Assembly (NCBI GenBank): GCA_014302835.1
Contig: CP060294.1
Coordinates: 2,939,067-3,003,066 of the forward strand
Reading direction: 5' to 3'
Source of the DNA: Pedobacter sp. PAMC26386
GTDB lineage: Bacteria; Bacteroidota; Bacteroidia; Sphingobacteriales; Sphingobacteriaceae
DNA length: 64,000 nt
Shown piece after piece: positions 1 through 8,269 of this stretch (positions within the stretch are counted from its first letter, which is position 1; each line of letters starts with the position of its first letter). The translations under genes were made by a program, and so were the position numbers. Below the pieces are notes generated by a model. It was not told where the DNA came from. It searched no databases and was given only the letters and a program-made list of their open reading frames with translations.

Positions 1-2
1 TA

Positions 3-536
3 GCTATTCGTTCTATGGCTAAAGCGGTCTATACGACTAAAAAAACAAGCCATTACGGACTGGCTTTTGATCATTATACGCACTTTACCTCTCCTATCCG
101 ACGTTATCCGGATGTGATGGTACATCGCCTGCTAGCTGGCTATCTTAACGGAGAACGCTCTGCCAATGAGGATGAGTATGAAACTGCTGCTGCTCACTCT
201 TCTGCGATGGAAAAACGTGCTGCCGATGCAGAACGTGCTTCTATTAAGTACAAACAGGTAGAATACCTGGAAGAAAACGTTGGGAAACTCTTTATGGGTA
301 TTATCTCTGGCGTTACCGAATGGGGAATGTATGTAGAGCTTATTGAAAATAAATGTGAAGGAATGATCAGGTTGAAAGATATAGCCGATGATTTTTATGT
401 ACTTGACGAAAAGAACTACTGTATTGTTGGTCAGCGCAAGAAAAAGAAATATCAATTGGGTGATGAGGTTAAAGTGAAGGTCAAAAGAGTTGACCTGTCT
501 AAACGTCAAATTGACTTTTCATTAGTACAAGATTAA
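3..536 (+). CDS. rnr: Ribonuclease R, C-terminal part (cut by window edge)
   Basis: This is the 3' part of an RNase II/RNB-family 3'-5' exoribonuclease; the gene starts before the window and the frame is open from position 3. The visible part begins in the end of the RNB catalytic domain, with the family-typical stretches HYGLAF and [14 protein letters not shown]. It ends in an S1 RNA-binding domain (about the last 85 residues, from [11 protein letters not shown] to QIDFSLV). RNase R degrades structured RNA and works with SmpB/tmRNA in ribosome rescue; smpB lies near the other end of this window. The next gene starts 6 bases after the stop, so the two are probably co-transcribed. No basic low-complexity tail follows the S1 domain. 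Confidence 0.95.
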   Translation, partial: AIRSMAKAVYTTKKTSHYGLAFDHYTHFTSPIRRYPDVMVHRLLAGYLNGERSANEDEYETAAAHSSAMEKRAADAERASIKYKQVEYLEENVGKLFMGIISGVTEWGMYVELIENKCEGMIRLKDIADDFYVLDEKNYCIVGQRKKKKYQLGDEVKVKVKRVDLSKRQIDFSLVQD

Positions 537-542
537 GATCAT

Positions 543-1709
543 ATGTATAAATCTGGCGCTATTCTCATTTTCCTGCTGTTATTTTCTTCTGTATGCGTTT
601 TAGCGCAATTGAAAATTTCCGGTATTGTGGTAGAAAAAAACACAGGCAATCCAGTTGTTTTTGCTACTGTACAGGTTAAGAATCAGAAGAGTACATTAAC
701 CAATGGAAATGGTGAGTTTGAACTCACAGTTACTGCATTACCGGTTAATCTCCTGATTACACATTTGAACTATGCAGGAGGCAGTTTTGAGGTTAAAACT
801 GCGGAAGAGAAATTGAAAATAGTGCTGGATCCACAGGTCATGACTTTAAAAGAAGTGACCGTTGGTGATCCAGCGACTGCAATTATGCAGGATGCCAGTG
901 ATAAAGCCTTAAAGACCTACAACAAATCGAATTTTGGTAAAGCCTTTTTAAGACAGATTGCTTATGAATCAGATGAACCGGTTTATTTAAATGAAATCTG
1001 GCTTAATGCCGAATGGAAGCCGTATGGTCTGATTGGCTGGCACCCTACCGAGGCACGTCACCTACAAGATAAAAAAGGGATATCTTATACCAATACAAGC
1101 TTTGTTTCTTTCATTTTATCAGGTTACCTTGCCAATTCTTTTCATAAAAAGCCGTTGTTAAAGAAAGTAGATTCTCTGTATACTTTTAAACTGGTCGGTA
1201 CTTATCTACAGAATGGAGAAGAAATTGCCAAAATTAGCTGCACACCCAAACGAGCATTGAAAGAAAAAAGATTTGAAGGCGCTTATTATGTAAATACAGT
1301 CACTAATAATGTTGTGAAGATTGAAGGCACAATTAAAGGCCTGTTTTTTAAAAGCCAGGGAGCTATCAGTATAAAAAACAAAGAAGCCGTATTTATTGCA
1401 CAGTACAGACTGAATAAACAGGGAGATAATGTTTTGGATTACGCTGTTTTTAATACGATAAACAGGTTAAAAATGTTAGGCTTCGGTGTTCAGGATACAG
1501 ACCTTTATTCTACTTTGTACATGGTAGATGACGAAAATATCAAAGGAAGTGATCTGCAAGAAGTAACACCTGCCATCAATGACAGCAACCTGGTTAAAGC
1601 AATGACTTATAATGAAGAATTCTGGAAGAAAAACCCAGGGATCAAAAGGACTGAAAAGGAACAGGCAGCAATAGAAATTTTAGAAAAAAACACCACATTA
1701 AAAAAATAA
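543..1709 (+). CDS. Secreted CarboxypepD_reg-like (DUF5686-type) protein
   Basis: The 388-residue product has a clear Sec signal peptide (hydrophobic core at about residues 5-20, ending VLAQ). A carboxypeptidase-regulatory-like beta-sandwich follows at about residues 23-100 (ISGIVVEKNTGNPVVFATVQVK...), the same module found at the N-terminus of many Bacteroidetes outer-membrane proteins. The rest resembles the long uncharacterised C-terminal part of DUF5686-type proteins but is much shorter than the 800-residue family members, and no barrel is obvious. It is probably exported to the periplasm or outer membrane. It sits between rnr and a polyprenyl synthase gene, with a 1-base TAATG overlap to the latter, so translation is likely coupled. 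Its function is unknown. Confidence 0.8.
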   Translation: MYKSGAILIFLLLFSSVCVLAQLKISGIVVEKNTGNPVVFATVQVKNQKSTLTNGNGEFELTVTALPVNLLITHLNYAGGSFEVKTAEEKLKIVLDPQVMTLKEVTVGDPATAIMQDASDKALKTYNKSNFGKAFLRQIAYESDEPVYLNEIWLNAEWKPYGLIGWHPTEARHLQDKKGISYTNTSFVSFILSGYLANSFHKKPLLKKVDSLYTFKLVGTYLQNGEEIAKISCTPKRALKEKRFEGAYYVNTVTNNVVKIEGTIKGLFFKSQGAISIKNKEAVFIAQYRLNKQGDNVLDYAVFNTINRLKMLGFGVQDTDLYSTLYMVDDENIKGSDLQEVTPAINDSNLVKAMTYNEEFWKKNPGIKRTEKEQAAIEILEKNTTLKK

Positions 1710-2677
1710 TGCATACCATTTTTGAGTTACAACAATTAATTGAAAAGGCGATCAACAAGGTCGAATATCCAACTCATCCATCAAAACTTTACGAACCAAT
1801 CAGTTATATTATGCGTCTTGGTGGTAAAAGGATCAGACCAGTCCTACTTTTGCTTTCCAGTGAATTGTTTAACAATGATGCCACTAAAGCAATAGAAGCT
1901 GCATTAGCCATTGAAACATTTCATAATTTCACCCTGATTCATGACGATATTATGGACAATGCTCCTTTACGCAGAGGACAGGATACTGTGCATATTAAAT
2001 GGGGAGTAAATAACGCTATCTTAAGTGGGGATGTCATGATGGTAGAAGCCAACAAACACCTGACGAATCTGGATGCCAGTATCCTTAAAAATGCGCTGCA
2101 TTGTTTCAACTCAACAGCTCAGGGAGTTTGCGAAGGACAGCAGCTGGATATGGAATTTGAACAACGAACAGATGTCAGCATTATGGAATATATCAATATG
2201 ATTCGTTTAAAGACGGCTGTATTGGTAGGTGGTGCGATGAAACTTGGTGCAATTGTAGGTGGTGCAAGCGAAGAAGATGCGAATCATCTTTATGATTTTG
2301 GTGAAAACTTCGGAATCGCCTTTCAGTTGCAGGACGACATTCTTGATGTCTATGGTGACCCTGTTAAATTCGGCAAGCAAGTGGGTGGTGATATCATTTC
2401 AAATAAACAAACCTTCCTGTTGCTGAGATTAAAAGAACTTGTCCAGGAAAATGACCTGACTTTATTAGAAGCGCAATATTCGAATACTGATTACCTTACC
2501 AAAATAGAGTCGATCACGAGCTTGTACAACAAGTACAAAATAAGAGAACTGGCAGTAACAGAAATGAAACGCAGCCTTGATATCGCTTTTACAGCATTGG
2601 AGAAGGTAAGTATTGAGGCTGCTAAAAAGAATGAACTTATCCTGCTTGCCGAGTCATTGCTCGATAGAGAAAATTAG
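1709..2677 (+). CDS. Long-chain polyprenyl diphosphate synthase
   Basis: This 322-residue trans-isoprenyl diphosphate synthase carries both aspartate-rich motifs: DDIMD at residues 79-83, followed by LRRG, and DDILD at 209-213. The GGKRIRP substrate-binding stretch is at about 38-44. These enzymes elongate FPP or GGPP with isopentenyl diphosphate. In a Bacteroidete the likely product is the side chain of menaquinone, which fits the futalosine-pathway gene mqnC elsewhere in the window. Chain length cannot be read safely from the sequence, so I give no symbol. The ATG overlaps the preceding stop by one base (TAATG), which indicates translational coupling. Confidence 0.92.
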   Translation: MHTIFELQQLIEKAINKVEYPTHPSKLYEPISYIMRLGGKRIRPVLLLLSSELFNNDATKAIEAALAIETFHNFTLIHDDIMDNAPLRRGQDTVHIKWGVNNAILSGDVMMVEANKHLTNLDASILKNALHCFNSTAQGVCEGQQLDMEFEQRTDVSIMEYINMIRLKTAVLVGGAMKLGAIVGGASEEDANHLYDFGENFGIAFQLQDDILDVYGDPVKFGKQVGGDIISNKQTFLLLRLKELVQENDLTLLEAQYSNTDYLTKIESITSLYNKYKIRELAVTEMKRSLDIAFTALEKVSIEAAKKNELILLAESLLDREN

Positions 2678-2691
2678 CCTTGAATAAGGTA

Positions 2692-3657
2692 TTAGTTATC
2701 TACCAGATGTTTAATTTTATCATAAGTTAAGGGTTTCGTCAGGAAATCCTTAACTGACCTATAGGACTGCGCTCTGGTCCGCTCTGCCGGGTCTATTGTA
2801 GAAGAGATGATAACTACATCCACATCTGGTCTTTGTTCTTCCAGGAGCTTTAAAAAAGCCCAGCCGTCTATCTCAGGCATATTCAGATCAAGCAAAATTA
2901 AATCCGGTTTATTTTCTTTCAAATAATCCAAAGCATGTGTTGAACTTCCAAACTGAACTACCCTCCTGTTCTTATTGTATTTGGTGATAATCATGTGATG
3001 CAATCTGTTAGTCAGTGAATCATCATCAATTAACATAATATGCTTTGAATCAGTTTTGGTCGATTCAGCTACAAAATCATCAGTGCTGTGTTCTTTATTG
3101 ATTAAATTGTTTAACATTTTAATAATATCATCTAGCTTTTCTGCCTGAAAATTGATATCTCTTAATAGCTCTTTAATTCTGCCTGTATCAAATGACTCCA
3201 TATCAGGAAAATTCATCAGACTGGACAGGCTTAATATATTGGTTATTGGTGCGCGAAGATCATGTGAAGCGAGGTGTGAGTATTCATCGAGTAATTTCAT
3301 CTGGTTAGATTTCTGGTTACTATCTATTATTGTACAGGCAACCTGGGGATGATCAGGGTCAGTTAAAACCGGTGTCAGGACGATCTGTAACAAAACATCA
3401 TCCATGTCTTTAACCTTTAATCTCTTTTCTATACTAAAAGACTTCCCTTCAAAGCACTCCGCAACAAGTTTTGAAAAGATCCGTTCATACTTTTGTGAAA
3501 TGATTTCCACAAAGGATTCCCCAATAGTGGGATTTTTGGCCAAAAAATACCCTATTTTTTCTATGGAATGGATGTTGAAAAAAGTAACGTGATTTTTTTT
3601 ATTAAAAAGGAAATAAGAGTTATCGGTATAACAATCACAGTAAGCACTAAGCTTCAT
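2692..3657 (-). CDS. PAS-HisKA-REC protein lacking a kinase ATPase domain
   Basis: The 321-residue protein has three parts. Residues 1-115 are PAS-like. Residues 120-190 form a HisKA-type dimerisation/phosphoacceptor helix pair with the H-box HDLRAPITN (His132). Residues 204-321 are a CheY-like receiver with DD near 210, the phospho-Asp257 in LILLDLNMP, and Lys in FLTKPL. No HATPase_c domain (no N, G1 or G2 box) lies between the HisKA part and the receiver; only about 20 residues separate them. It therefore cannot autophosphorylate alone and may act as a phospho-shuttle or be phosphorylated in trans. There is no output domain. It is convergent with the polyprenyl synthase gene. Confidence 0.85.
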   Translation of the reverse strand: MKLSAYCDCYTDNSYFLFNKKNHVTFFNIHSIEKIGYFLAKNPTIGESFVEIISQKYERIFSKLVAECFEGKSFSIEKRLKVKDMDDVLLQIVLTPVLTDPDHPQVACTIIDSNQKSNQMKLLDEYSHLASHDLRAPITNILSLSSLMNFPDMESFDTGRIKELLRDINFQAEKLDDIIKMLNNLINKEHSTDDFVAESTKTDSKHIMLIDDDSLTNRLHHMIITKYNKNRRVVQFGSSTHALDYLKENKPDLILLDLNMPEIDGWAFLKLLEEQRPDVDVVIISSTIDPAERTRAQSYRSVKDFLTKPLTYDKIKHLVDN

Positions 3658-3846
3658 AGTTGATTTCCTTTAGTTTGACACAAATACAAGCACTCATTTA
3701 TTTCTTTTTAACATTTAACTAACTAATTAAATCTATAATTCCTCCCATAAAGATAACCATTTTATACGCGAGGATGTAATGGTTCGATAATTGTCTTTTT
3801 TACACCTATAGAATAAAGTCACAAACCAACAAAAAAAATATTATTT

Positions 3847-4203
3847 ATGCAAGAAATTCTATCAAAGAAAATATTAGGGAAGAGAATTAAGTCACTTAGA
3901 CTAGAAAACGCTTATGCTCAGGTTGATGTAGCTAATTTATTGAGTTTGTCAAGGAGTAATTATTCTCAAATCGAGCTAGGTAATCAATATCCCACATTTA
4001 ACACACTTTGCGTACTTTCAAGACACTATAAGAAGAGTTATGAGTGGCTTTTACATGGGGAAGATCACAGTGAACAATTACCCATTCAACCTGTAGCAGG
4101 CCTGATCGATGAACTGGAAATAAGTCTGAAGAACTTTTCTTTGTGTTTAGAAAAATTAGAAAATGAACTTCAGAATATAAAAACACGAATAGCCGTATCT
4201 TAG
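3847..4203 (+). CDS. XRE-family HTH regulator
   Basis: The 118-residue protein has an N-terminal Cro/C1-type helix-turn-helix at about residues 9-66 (IKSLRLENAYAQVDVANLL, then SRSNYSQIELGNQYPT). A short helical C-terminus follows (about residues 85-116) that could form a coiled coil for dimerisation. No ligand or catalytic domain is visible. A 188-base gap separates it from the divergent PAS-HisKA-REC gene, and this gap probably holds both promoters. Targets are unknown; autoregulation is common in the family but no operator was identified. Confidence 0.88.
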   Translation: MQEILSKKILGKRIKSLRLENAYAQVDVANLLSLSRSNYSQIELGNQYPTFNTLCVLSRHYKKSYEWLLHGEDHSEQLPIQPVAGLIDELEISLKNFSLCLEKLENELQNIKTRIAVS

Positions 4204-4220
4204 GATATCGTAAAAAGGCT

Positions 4221-4260
4221 AATAAAAAAGCCGCAACGTAAACGTTGCGGCTTTTTTATT
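4221..4260. terminator. Bidirectional terminator between the XRE gene and rpmA
   Basis: Perfect inverted repeat: 19-base arms 4221-4239 and 4242-4260 with a 2-base loop. It has a GC-rich core (GCCGCAACGT) and A/T tracts on both outer sides, so it reads as an intrinsic terminator on both strands. It lies between convergent genes. Confidence 0.92.
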
Positions 4261-4276
4261 AGAATATATTTAAAGA

Positions 4277-4663
4277 TTATTCTGCCGGAGCAGCGTCAGC
4301 TTTAGCAGCTTTTTTAACTGGTGCTTTTTTAACAGGTGCTTCAGCTACAGGAGCAGCAACTTTCTCTGCTTTAACAGGTGCAGCTTTTGCTACAACTTCG
4401 CTAATTACACTTGCAGGTAAGATAGAAACGTAAGATTTGTTATCTTGTTTCTTTCTGAAAACTACAGTACCAGCAACAAGAGCGAATAAAGTATGGTCTT
4501 TTCCAATACCTACGCCTTTATCAGGATGGTGTTTAGTTCCGCGTTGACGTACTAAGATGTTTCCTGCAATTGCTTCCTGACCACCAAAAATTTTGATACC
4601 TAAGCGTTTACTATGAGACTCACGTCCGTTTCTCGAACTACCGGCTCCTTTTTTATGTGCCAT
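4277..4663 (-). CDS. rpmA: 50S ribosomal protein L27 with long Ala/Lys/Pro tail
   Basis: Residues 1-85 are canonical L27 ([47 protein letters not shown]), a 50S protein near the peptidyl-transferase centre. L27 is normally about 85 residues; this one has 128. The extra roughly 43 residues are low complexity, built of Ala, Lys, Pro, Val and Glu ([22 protein letters not shown]), similar to basic histone-H1-like tails. The N-terminus has no cleavable extension of the Firmicutes type. It lies 60 bases downstream of rplU in the conserved rplU-rpmA operon and ends at a bidirectional terminator. Confidence 0.97.
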   Translation of the reverse strand: MAHKKGAGSSRNGRESHSKRLGIKIFGGQEAIAGNILVRQRGTKHHPDKGVGIGKDHTLFALVAGTVVFRKKQDNKSYVSILPASVISEVVAKAAPVKAEKVAAPVAEAPVKKAPVKKAAKADAAPAE

Positions 4664-4723
4664 TTTGTTTTATATTTTATCAACTAACAGTTATAAAACT
4701 GATAATTTTTGTTTAACAACTAA

Positions 4724-5035
4724 TTATAAACTGATACCAGAGATCTGGATTTTTGTGAAGTACTGGCGGTGGCCATTTTTCTTTTTGTAACCTTTTCTAC
4801 GTTTCTTTTTGAAAACGATCACTTTATCGCCTTTTAAATGAGACACGATTTTAGCTGAAACGATAGCTCCTGATAATAAAGGGGCACCAACAGAGATCTT
4901 ACCTCCGTCTTCAACCAACAATACATTGTCAAATTCAATACTAGCGCCTTCATCTCCTTGCAAACGGTGTACAAAAAGGTGCTGGTCTTTTGCAACTTTG
5001 AATTGCTGTCCTGCTATATTTACTATTGCGTACAT
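4724..5035 (-). CDS. rplU: 50S ribosomal protein L21
   Basis: The 103-residue protein matches L21 over its whole length: N-terminal [18 protein letters not shown], central [22 protein letters not shown], and C-terminal [14 protein letters not shown]. It binds 23S rRNA in the large subunit. It is the first gene of the rplU-rpmA operon. A Bacteroidetes -7 box (TATATTTG on the minus strand) lies about 50 bases upstream of the start. Confidence 0.98.
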   Translation of the reverse strand: MYAIVNIAGQQFKVAKDQHLFVHRLQGDEGASIEFDNVLLVEDGGKISVGAPLLSGAIVSAKIVSHLKGDKVIVFKKKRRKGYKKKNGHRQYFTKIQISGISL

Positions 5036-5081
5036 TGTTAAATAATTAGTATTTTAAATTGTTTATTTTTTTATCGAGGTG

Positions 5082-5089
5082 CAAATATA
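5082..5089 (-). promoter_or_regulatory. Bacteroidetes -7 box for rplU-rpmA
   Basis: The minus strand reads TATATTTG, an exact match to the TAnnTTTG -7 element, about 47 bases before the rplU ATG. No good TTTG -33 element lies at the right spacing, so this rests on the -7 box and its position. Confidence 0.5.
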
Positions 5090-5119
5090 GAATATATATT
5101 TATAAAATCATAGAGAGAA

Positions 5120-5635
5120 TTACTTTTTCTTACTATATCTTTCCTGTGCATCATTTATACTTTGCTCTACCAGGGTCTTCATTTGCTTAGCTACATCCCT
5201 TAACTTAGCGATATCGTTGTAATCAGTAACAAAAATCACCTTTTTGGTCTTACGCTTATAATTAAACTGCATCACATAACGCAGTACTTTAGACTTATTC
5301 AGATCAGTACCTGCATTGGCAATCACGTCGGGAAAATTCCAGAAACCAAGCTCACTAGCTTTGCTATGCAGATAAATGATATCATTTGGTCTTAACTTTA
5401 CATTCGTTTTGATCAGTGAGTCTTTTGAATTCAGATACTGGTAATCTCCGGTAGCAGAATCGTAAGAGTTTACTAAATCATTACCTGCACCCCATTTAAA
5501 CTGGAAAGAGACAAACTCATCCGATCTGAAGGGCGCATTTTTAAGAATAGGCATATAATAAAACACACAGTAGGCCAGAAAAGGGACTACTATAGTGAGC
5601 AATAAAAATATTTTTTTCGCGTTGGTACTCATCAT
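5120..5635 (-). CDS. Membrane-anchored protein of unknown function
   Basis: The 171-residue protein has one N-terminal hydrophobic segment (about residues 8-29, IFLLLTIVVPFLAYCVFYYM), either a signal anchor or an uncleaved signal. The rest is a soluble domain of about 140 residues. No motif is recognised; the middle (NDIIYLHSKASELGFWNFPDVI) suggests a mixed alpha/beta periplasmic domain. The gene begins 36 bases after the symporter gene on the same strand, so the two may be co-transcribed, but no functional link is evident. Confidence 0.7.
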   Translation of the reverse strand: MMSTNAKKIFLLLTIVVPFLAYCVFYYMPILKNAPFRSDEFVSFQFKWGAGNDLVNSYDSATGDYQYLNSKDSLIKTNVKLRPNDIIYLHSKASELGFWNFPDVIANAGTDLNKSKVLRYVMQFNYKRKTKKVIFVTDYNDIAKLRDVAKQMKTLVEQSINDAQERYSKKK

Positions 5636-5671
5636 TTTTAATCTATATAAATTGGTCTTGTATCCGTAATT

Positions 5672-7057
5672 CTAATCCAGAGGCTCTGTAAGCTCTCCCT
5701 CCCACTTACTGACCACAGCAGTTGCCAGACTATTACCAATTACGTTAGTCGCTGACCTACCCATATCCAGCAGCGGATCAATACCAATCAATAAGGCTAA
5801 TCCTGCTTCCGGGATATTAAAAGTAGCAATCGTTCCTGCAATCACCACCAGTGAAGCTCTTGGAACACCTGCAATACCTTTACTGGTTAGCATCAGAATC
5901 AGTAACATGGTTATCTGCTGCTGAAATGATAAATGAATACCATAAGACTGTGCAATAAACAAGGACGCAAAGGTCATATATAACATTGACCCATCCAAAT
6001 TAAAGGAGTAACCTAATGGTAATACGAAACTCACAATTTTATCTTTACACCCAAATTTCTCCAGCTGTAACATTGTTTTAGGGTAAGCAGCTTCACTACT
6101 CGCTGTACTAAAGGCAACAATTACGGGTTCTTTCATCCTGTTCATCAGGTTGAAAACTCTTCCTTTAAGAACCAGGTAACCAATCATAATCAGCACGAGC
6201 CATAAAAGCAGCATACTGGAATAGAACTCTCCTATAAATAAAGCATAAGTTGAGAGTACACTCAATCCCTGTTTAGCAATAATTGCTGCCATAGCGCCAA
6301 ATACAGCAAACGGAGCAAAATTCATGACATAACCTGTAACTTTTAAAATTACATGTGCTACAGCATCAAAAAAATCAATAATGATTTTCCCTTTTTCACC
6401 AATAGCCGCTGTTGCAACCCCAAAAAACAGGGAGAATACAACAATCTGAAGAATTTCGTTGGTAGCCATTGCCTCAGCCATACTTTTTGGTATGATATGA
6501 GAAATAAAGTCTTTCATGGATAAAGCTACTTTATGAATACCAGTATCCGCATGACTGCTTGGAAGTGGTAAATTCATTGCTTCGCCTGGTTTGAAGATAT
6601 TAACCATGATCATTCCCAGGAATAAGGACAATAAAGAGGCGCTGATAAACCAGAGCATCGTTTTACCACCTATACGTCCTACCGCTTTAATATCCCCTAC
6701 TTTAGCTACGCCGACAACCAGTGTGGCAAAAACCAATGGAGCAACGATCATTTTAATTAATCTCAGAAAGATATCACTTAATAAAGTAAGTGGTTCTAAT
6801 TTCTTTTCTCTCTCCGTGTCACTTTCCCTTCTTATCTTAATCGTTTCTGCCTTTTGCGTCTTTAACTGCAAATATTGTACTGAGGCCGTATCTTTAATCC
6901 CACCCAATTTGATATCCAGCGTTTTAATCTGGGCATCTGCATTAGTAATCTTATTGTTATAAGTATCGAAGGAGTTTACATTTAATACATAACCTAAGAC
7001 AACGCCCAGTATCAGTGCTAGAAATATAAAGAATGTTAATCTGTTGTTTTTTGACAT
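5672..7057 (-). CDS. Dicarboxylate/amino acid:cation symporter (DAACS family)
   Basis: The 461-residue membrane protein belongs to the GltP/DctA family, which couples uptake of glutamate, aspartate or C4-dicarboxylates to H+ or Na+. Visible family features are the serine-rich loop (AFSTASSEAAYP), PLGYSFNLDGSMLYM and the C-terminal DPLLDMGRSATNVIGNSLATAVV. Oddly, a charged, coiled-coil-prone insert of about 55 residues (about 30-85) sits between TM1 and TM2, where most homologues have a short loop. The substrate cannot be told from sequence. The start is preceded by ACCAAATATA on the minus strand, an A-rich leader shared by several genes here. Confidence 0.93.
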   Translation of the reverse strand: MSKNNRLTFFIFLALILGVVLGYVLNVNSFDTYNNKITNADAQIKTLDIKLGGIKDTASVQYLQLKTQKAETIKIRRESDTEREKKLEPLTLLSDIFLRLIKMIVAPLVFATLVVGVAKVGDIKAVGRIGGKTMLWFISASLLSLFLGMIMVNIFKPGEAMNLPLPSSHADTGIHKVALSMKDFISHIIPKSMAEAMATNEILQIVVFSLFFGVATAAIGEKGKIIIDFFDAVAHVILKVTGYVMNFAPFAVFGAMAAIIAKQGLSVLSTYALFIGEFYSSMLLLWLVLIMIGYLVLKGRVFNLMNRMKEPVIVAFSTASSEAAYPKTMLQLEKFGCKDKIVSFVLPLGYSFNLDGSMLYMTFASLFIAQSYGIHLSFQQQITMLLILMLTSKGIAGVPRASLVVIAGTIATFNIPEAGLALLIGIDPLLDMGRSATNVIGNSLATAVVSKWEGELTEPLD

Positions 7058-7137
7058 TATATTTGGTTGTGTGTTTTTTCAGAGCGTAAAACTACAATAA
7101 TAAACTTATTTTTAAATTGTGAAAAACCATTTTGTGG

Positions 7138-7166
7138 TGTAACAATTCATGAATAGCCTTGTCAAA
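7138..7166 (+). promoter_or_regulatory. Possible ECF-type promoter upstream of the sigma factor gene
   Basis: TGTAAC (7138-7143) and GTCAAA (7161-7166) are separated by 17 bases and lie about 20 bases upstream of the TTG start. GTAAC followed by a GTC-type -10 resembles autoregulated ECF sigma promoters. This is a visual match only. Confidence 0.3.
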
Positions 7167-7185
7167 TAACTAAAGAACGACGCAA

Positions 7186-7683
7186 TTGGATCAGAAAGAC
7201 ATCTTATTTAAGCAAATCTTCGATACTAACTCCAAGAAAATATTCCATTTATGCTATGGCTACACGGGTGATGCCGAGTCTGCTAATGATTTATTACAGG
7301 AGACTTTCCTTAAGGTTTGGCAAAATCTTGATAAATTCAGACAGAAATCATTAATTTCTACCTGGATCTATCGTATCGCAGTAAATACCTGCCTTACTTA
7401 TCTCCGTTCTGAAAAAAGACAGGCTAAAGATGAGCTAACGGAAAATATTATTGAGAACAGAGTGGAAGAATTCTCTGAGAAAAACGAGCAGGTGGCTCTG
7501 TTATATAAATCAATATCCAAATTAGAAGAAAACGACCGTTTAATTATTACAATGGTCCTTGATGAACTTCCCTATCACGAGATAGCCGAAATTTCAGGGA
7601 TCAGTGAAGGAAATCTTAGGGTTAAGATTCACCGGATTAAACAAAAACTCACCGAATTATACAATCATCATGCAAGAATTTGA
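7186..7683 (+). CDS. ECF-type RNA polymerase sigma factor
   Basis: The 165-residue protein has the sigma-70 region 2 (about residues 10-80: LCYGYTGDAESANDLLQETFLKVWQNL) and region 4 (about 105-160: LPYHEIAEISGISEGNLRVKIHRIKQKL) separated by a short linker, which is the ECF architecture. The start is TTG at 7186. An in-frame stop lies 15 bases upstream and no ATG precedes the conserved region, so a rare start codon seems real. The next gene begins inside its 3' end (14-base overlap) and encodes a membrane protein, the usual sigma/anti-sigma layout. Confidence 0.92.
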   Translation: MDQKDILFKQIFDTNSKKIFHLCYGYTGDAESANDLLQETFLKVWQNLDKFRQKSLISTWIYRIAVNTCLTYLRSEKRQAKDELTENIIENRVEEFSEKNEQVALLYKSISKLEENDRLIITMVLDELPYHEIAEISGISEGNLRVKIHRIKQKLTELYNHHARI

Positions 7684-8269
7684 AAATATACAGTCTCTTT
7701 GGCAATCACACTCTGTAGAGGTAAAAATCACCTCAGAGGAGATGCTGAACCAGGCAAAAAAAGAGGTGAATTCCATTCGTACCAAATCTCTTTTTAACAT
7801 TGGGGGAATGATAGTTTCATTCCTGGCTATCAGCTCATTACTATTCTATTTTAATTTTAGTTCCTGGGCTACTCTCTTAGGAATCAGCATCATTATACTG
7901 GCAGTAGCTATTTATACAATTCTGCTATTCAGAGAACACAGGTTAATTTCCCGCAACGATTTCACCGAGCATCCTGGTGCCTTCCTGAAAAAACTTCATG
8001 AATACCAGTTGAGCCGTTTCAATTTATACAATAAACTTTACTGGTTTTACGCCGCGGCGGTATCAATTGGCTTCATCCTTTTCTTCGTTGAAACACTGCA
8101 TCATCTGAATACACTGGTGCAAATTGCGATTGTCCTTTTCACCGTGGTCTGGATGGCTTTCTGTGCAACCATCCTGCGGAAGTCATATATGAATAAAGAA
8201 AAAGAGCGCATTGATCTTCTCATTGAGAAATTTGAAAGAATCAGTGCGCAGTTTAAAGAACAGGAGTAA
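7670..8269 (+). CDS. Membrane protein, probable anti-sigma partner
   Basis: The 199-residue protein starts at ATG 7670, overlapping the sigma gene by 14 bases; an in-frame GTG at 7604 exists but would add residues that only mirror the sigma gene. The N-terminal cytoplasmic part (about 40 residues, FENIQSLWQSHSVEVKIT) precedes two pairs of TM segments (about 45-65 and 70-88, 125-143 and 148-166) and a charged C-terminus. No zinc-binding anti-sigma (ZAS) motif is seen. The anti-sigma role rests on the coupled position only. Its stop directly abuts the stop of the convergent lipoprotein gene. Confidence 0.7.
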   Translation: MQEFENIQSLWQSHSVEVKITSEEMLNQAKKEVNSIRTKSLFNIGGMIVSFLAISSLLFYFNFSSWATLLGISIIILAVAIYTILLFREHRLISRNDFTEHPGAFLKKLHEYQLSRFNLYNKLYWFYAAAVSIGFILFFVETLHHLNTLVQIAIVLFTVVWMAFCATILRKSYMNKEKERIDLLIEKFERISAQFKEQE

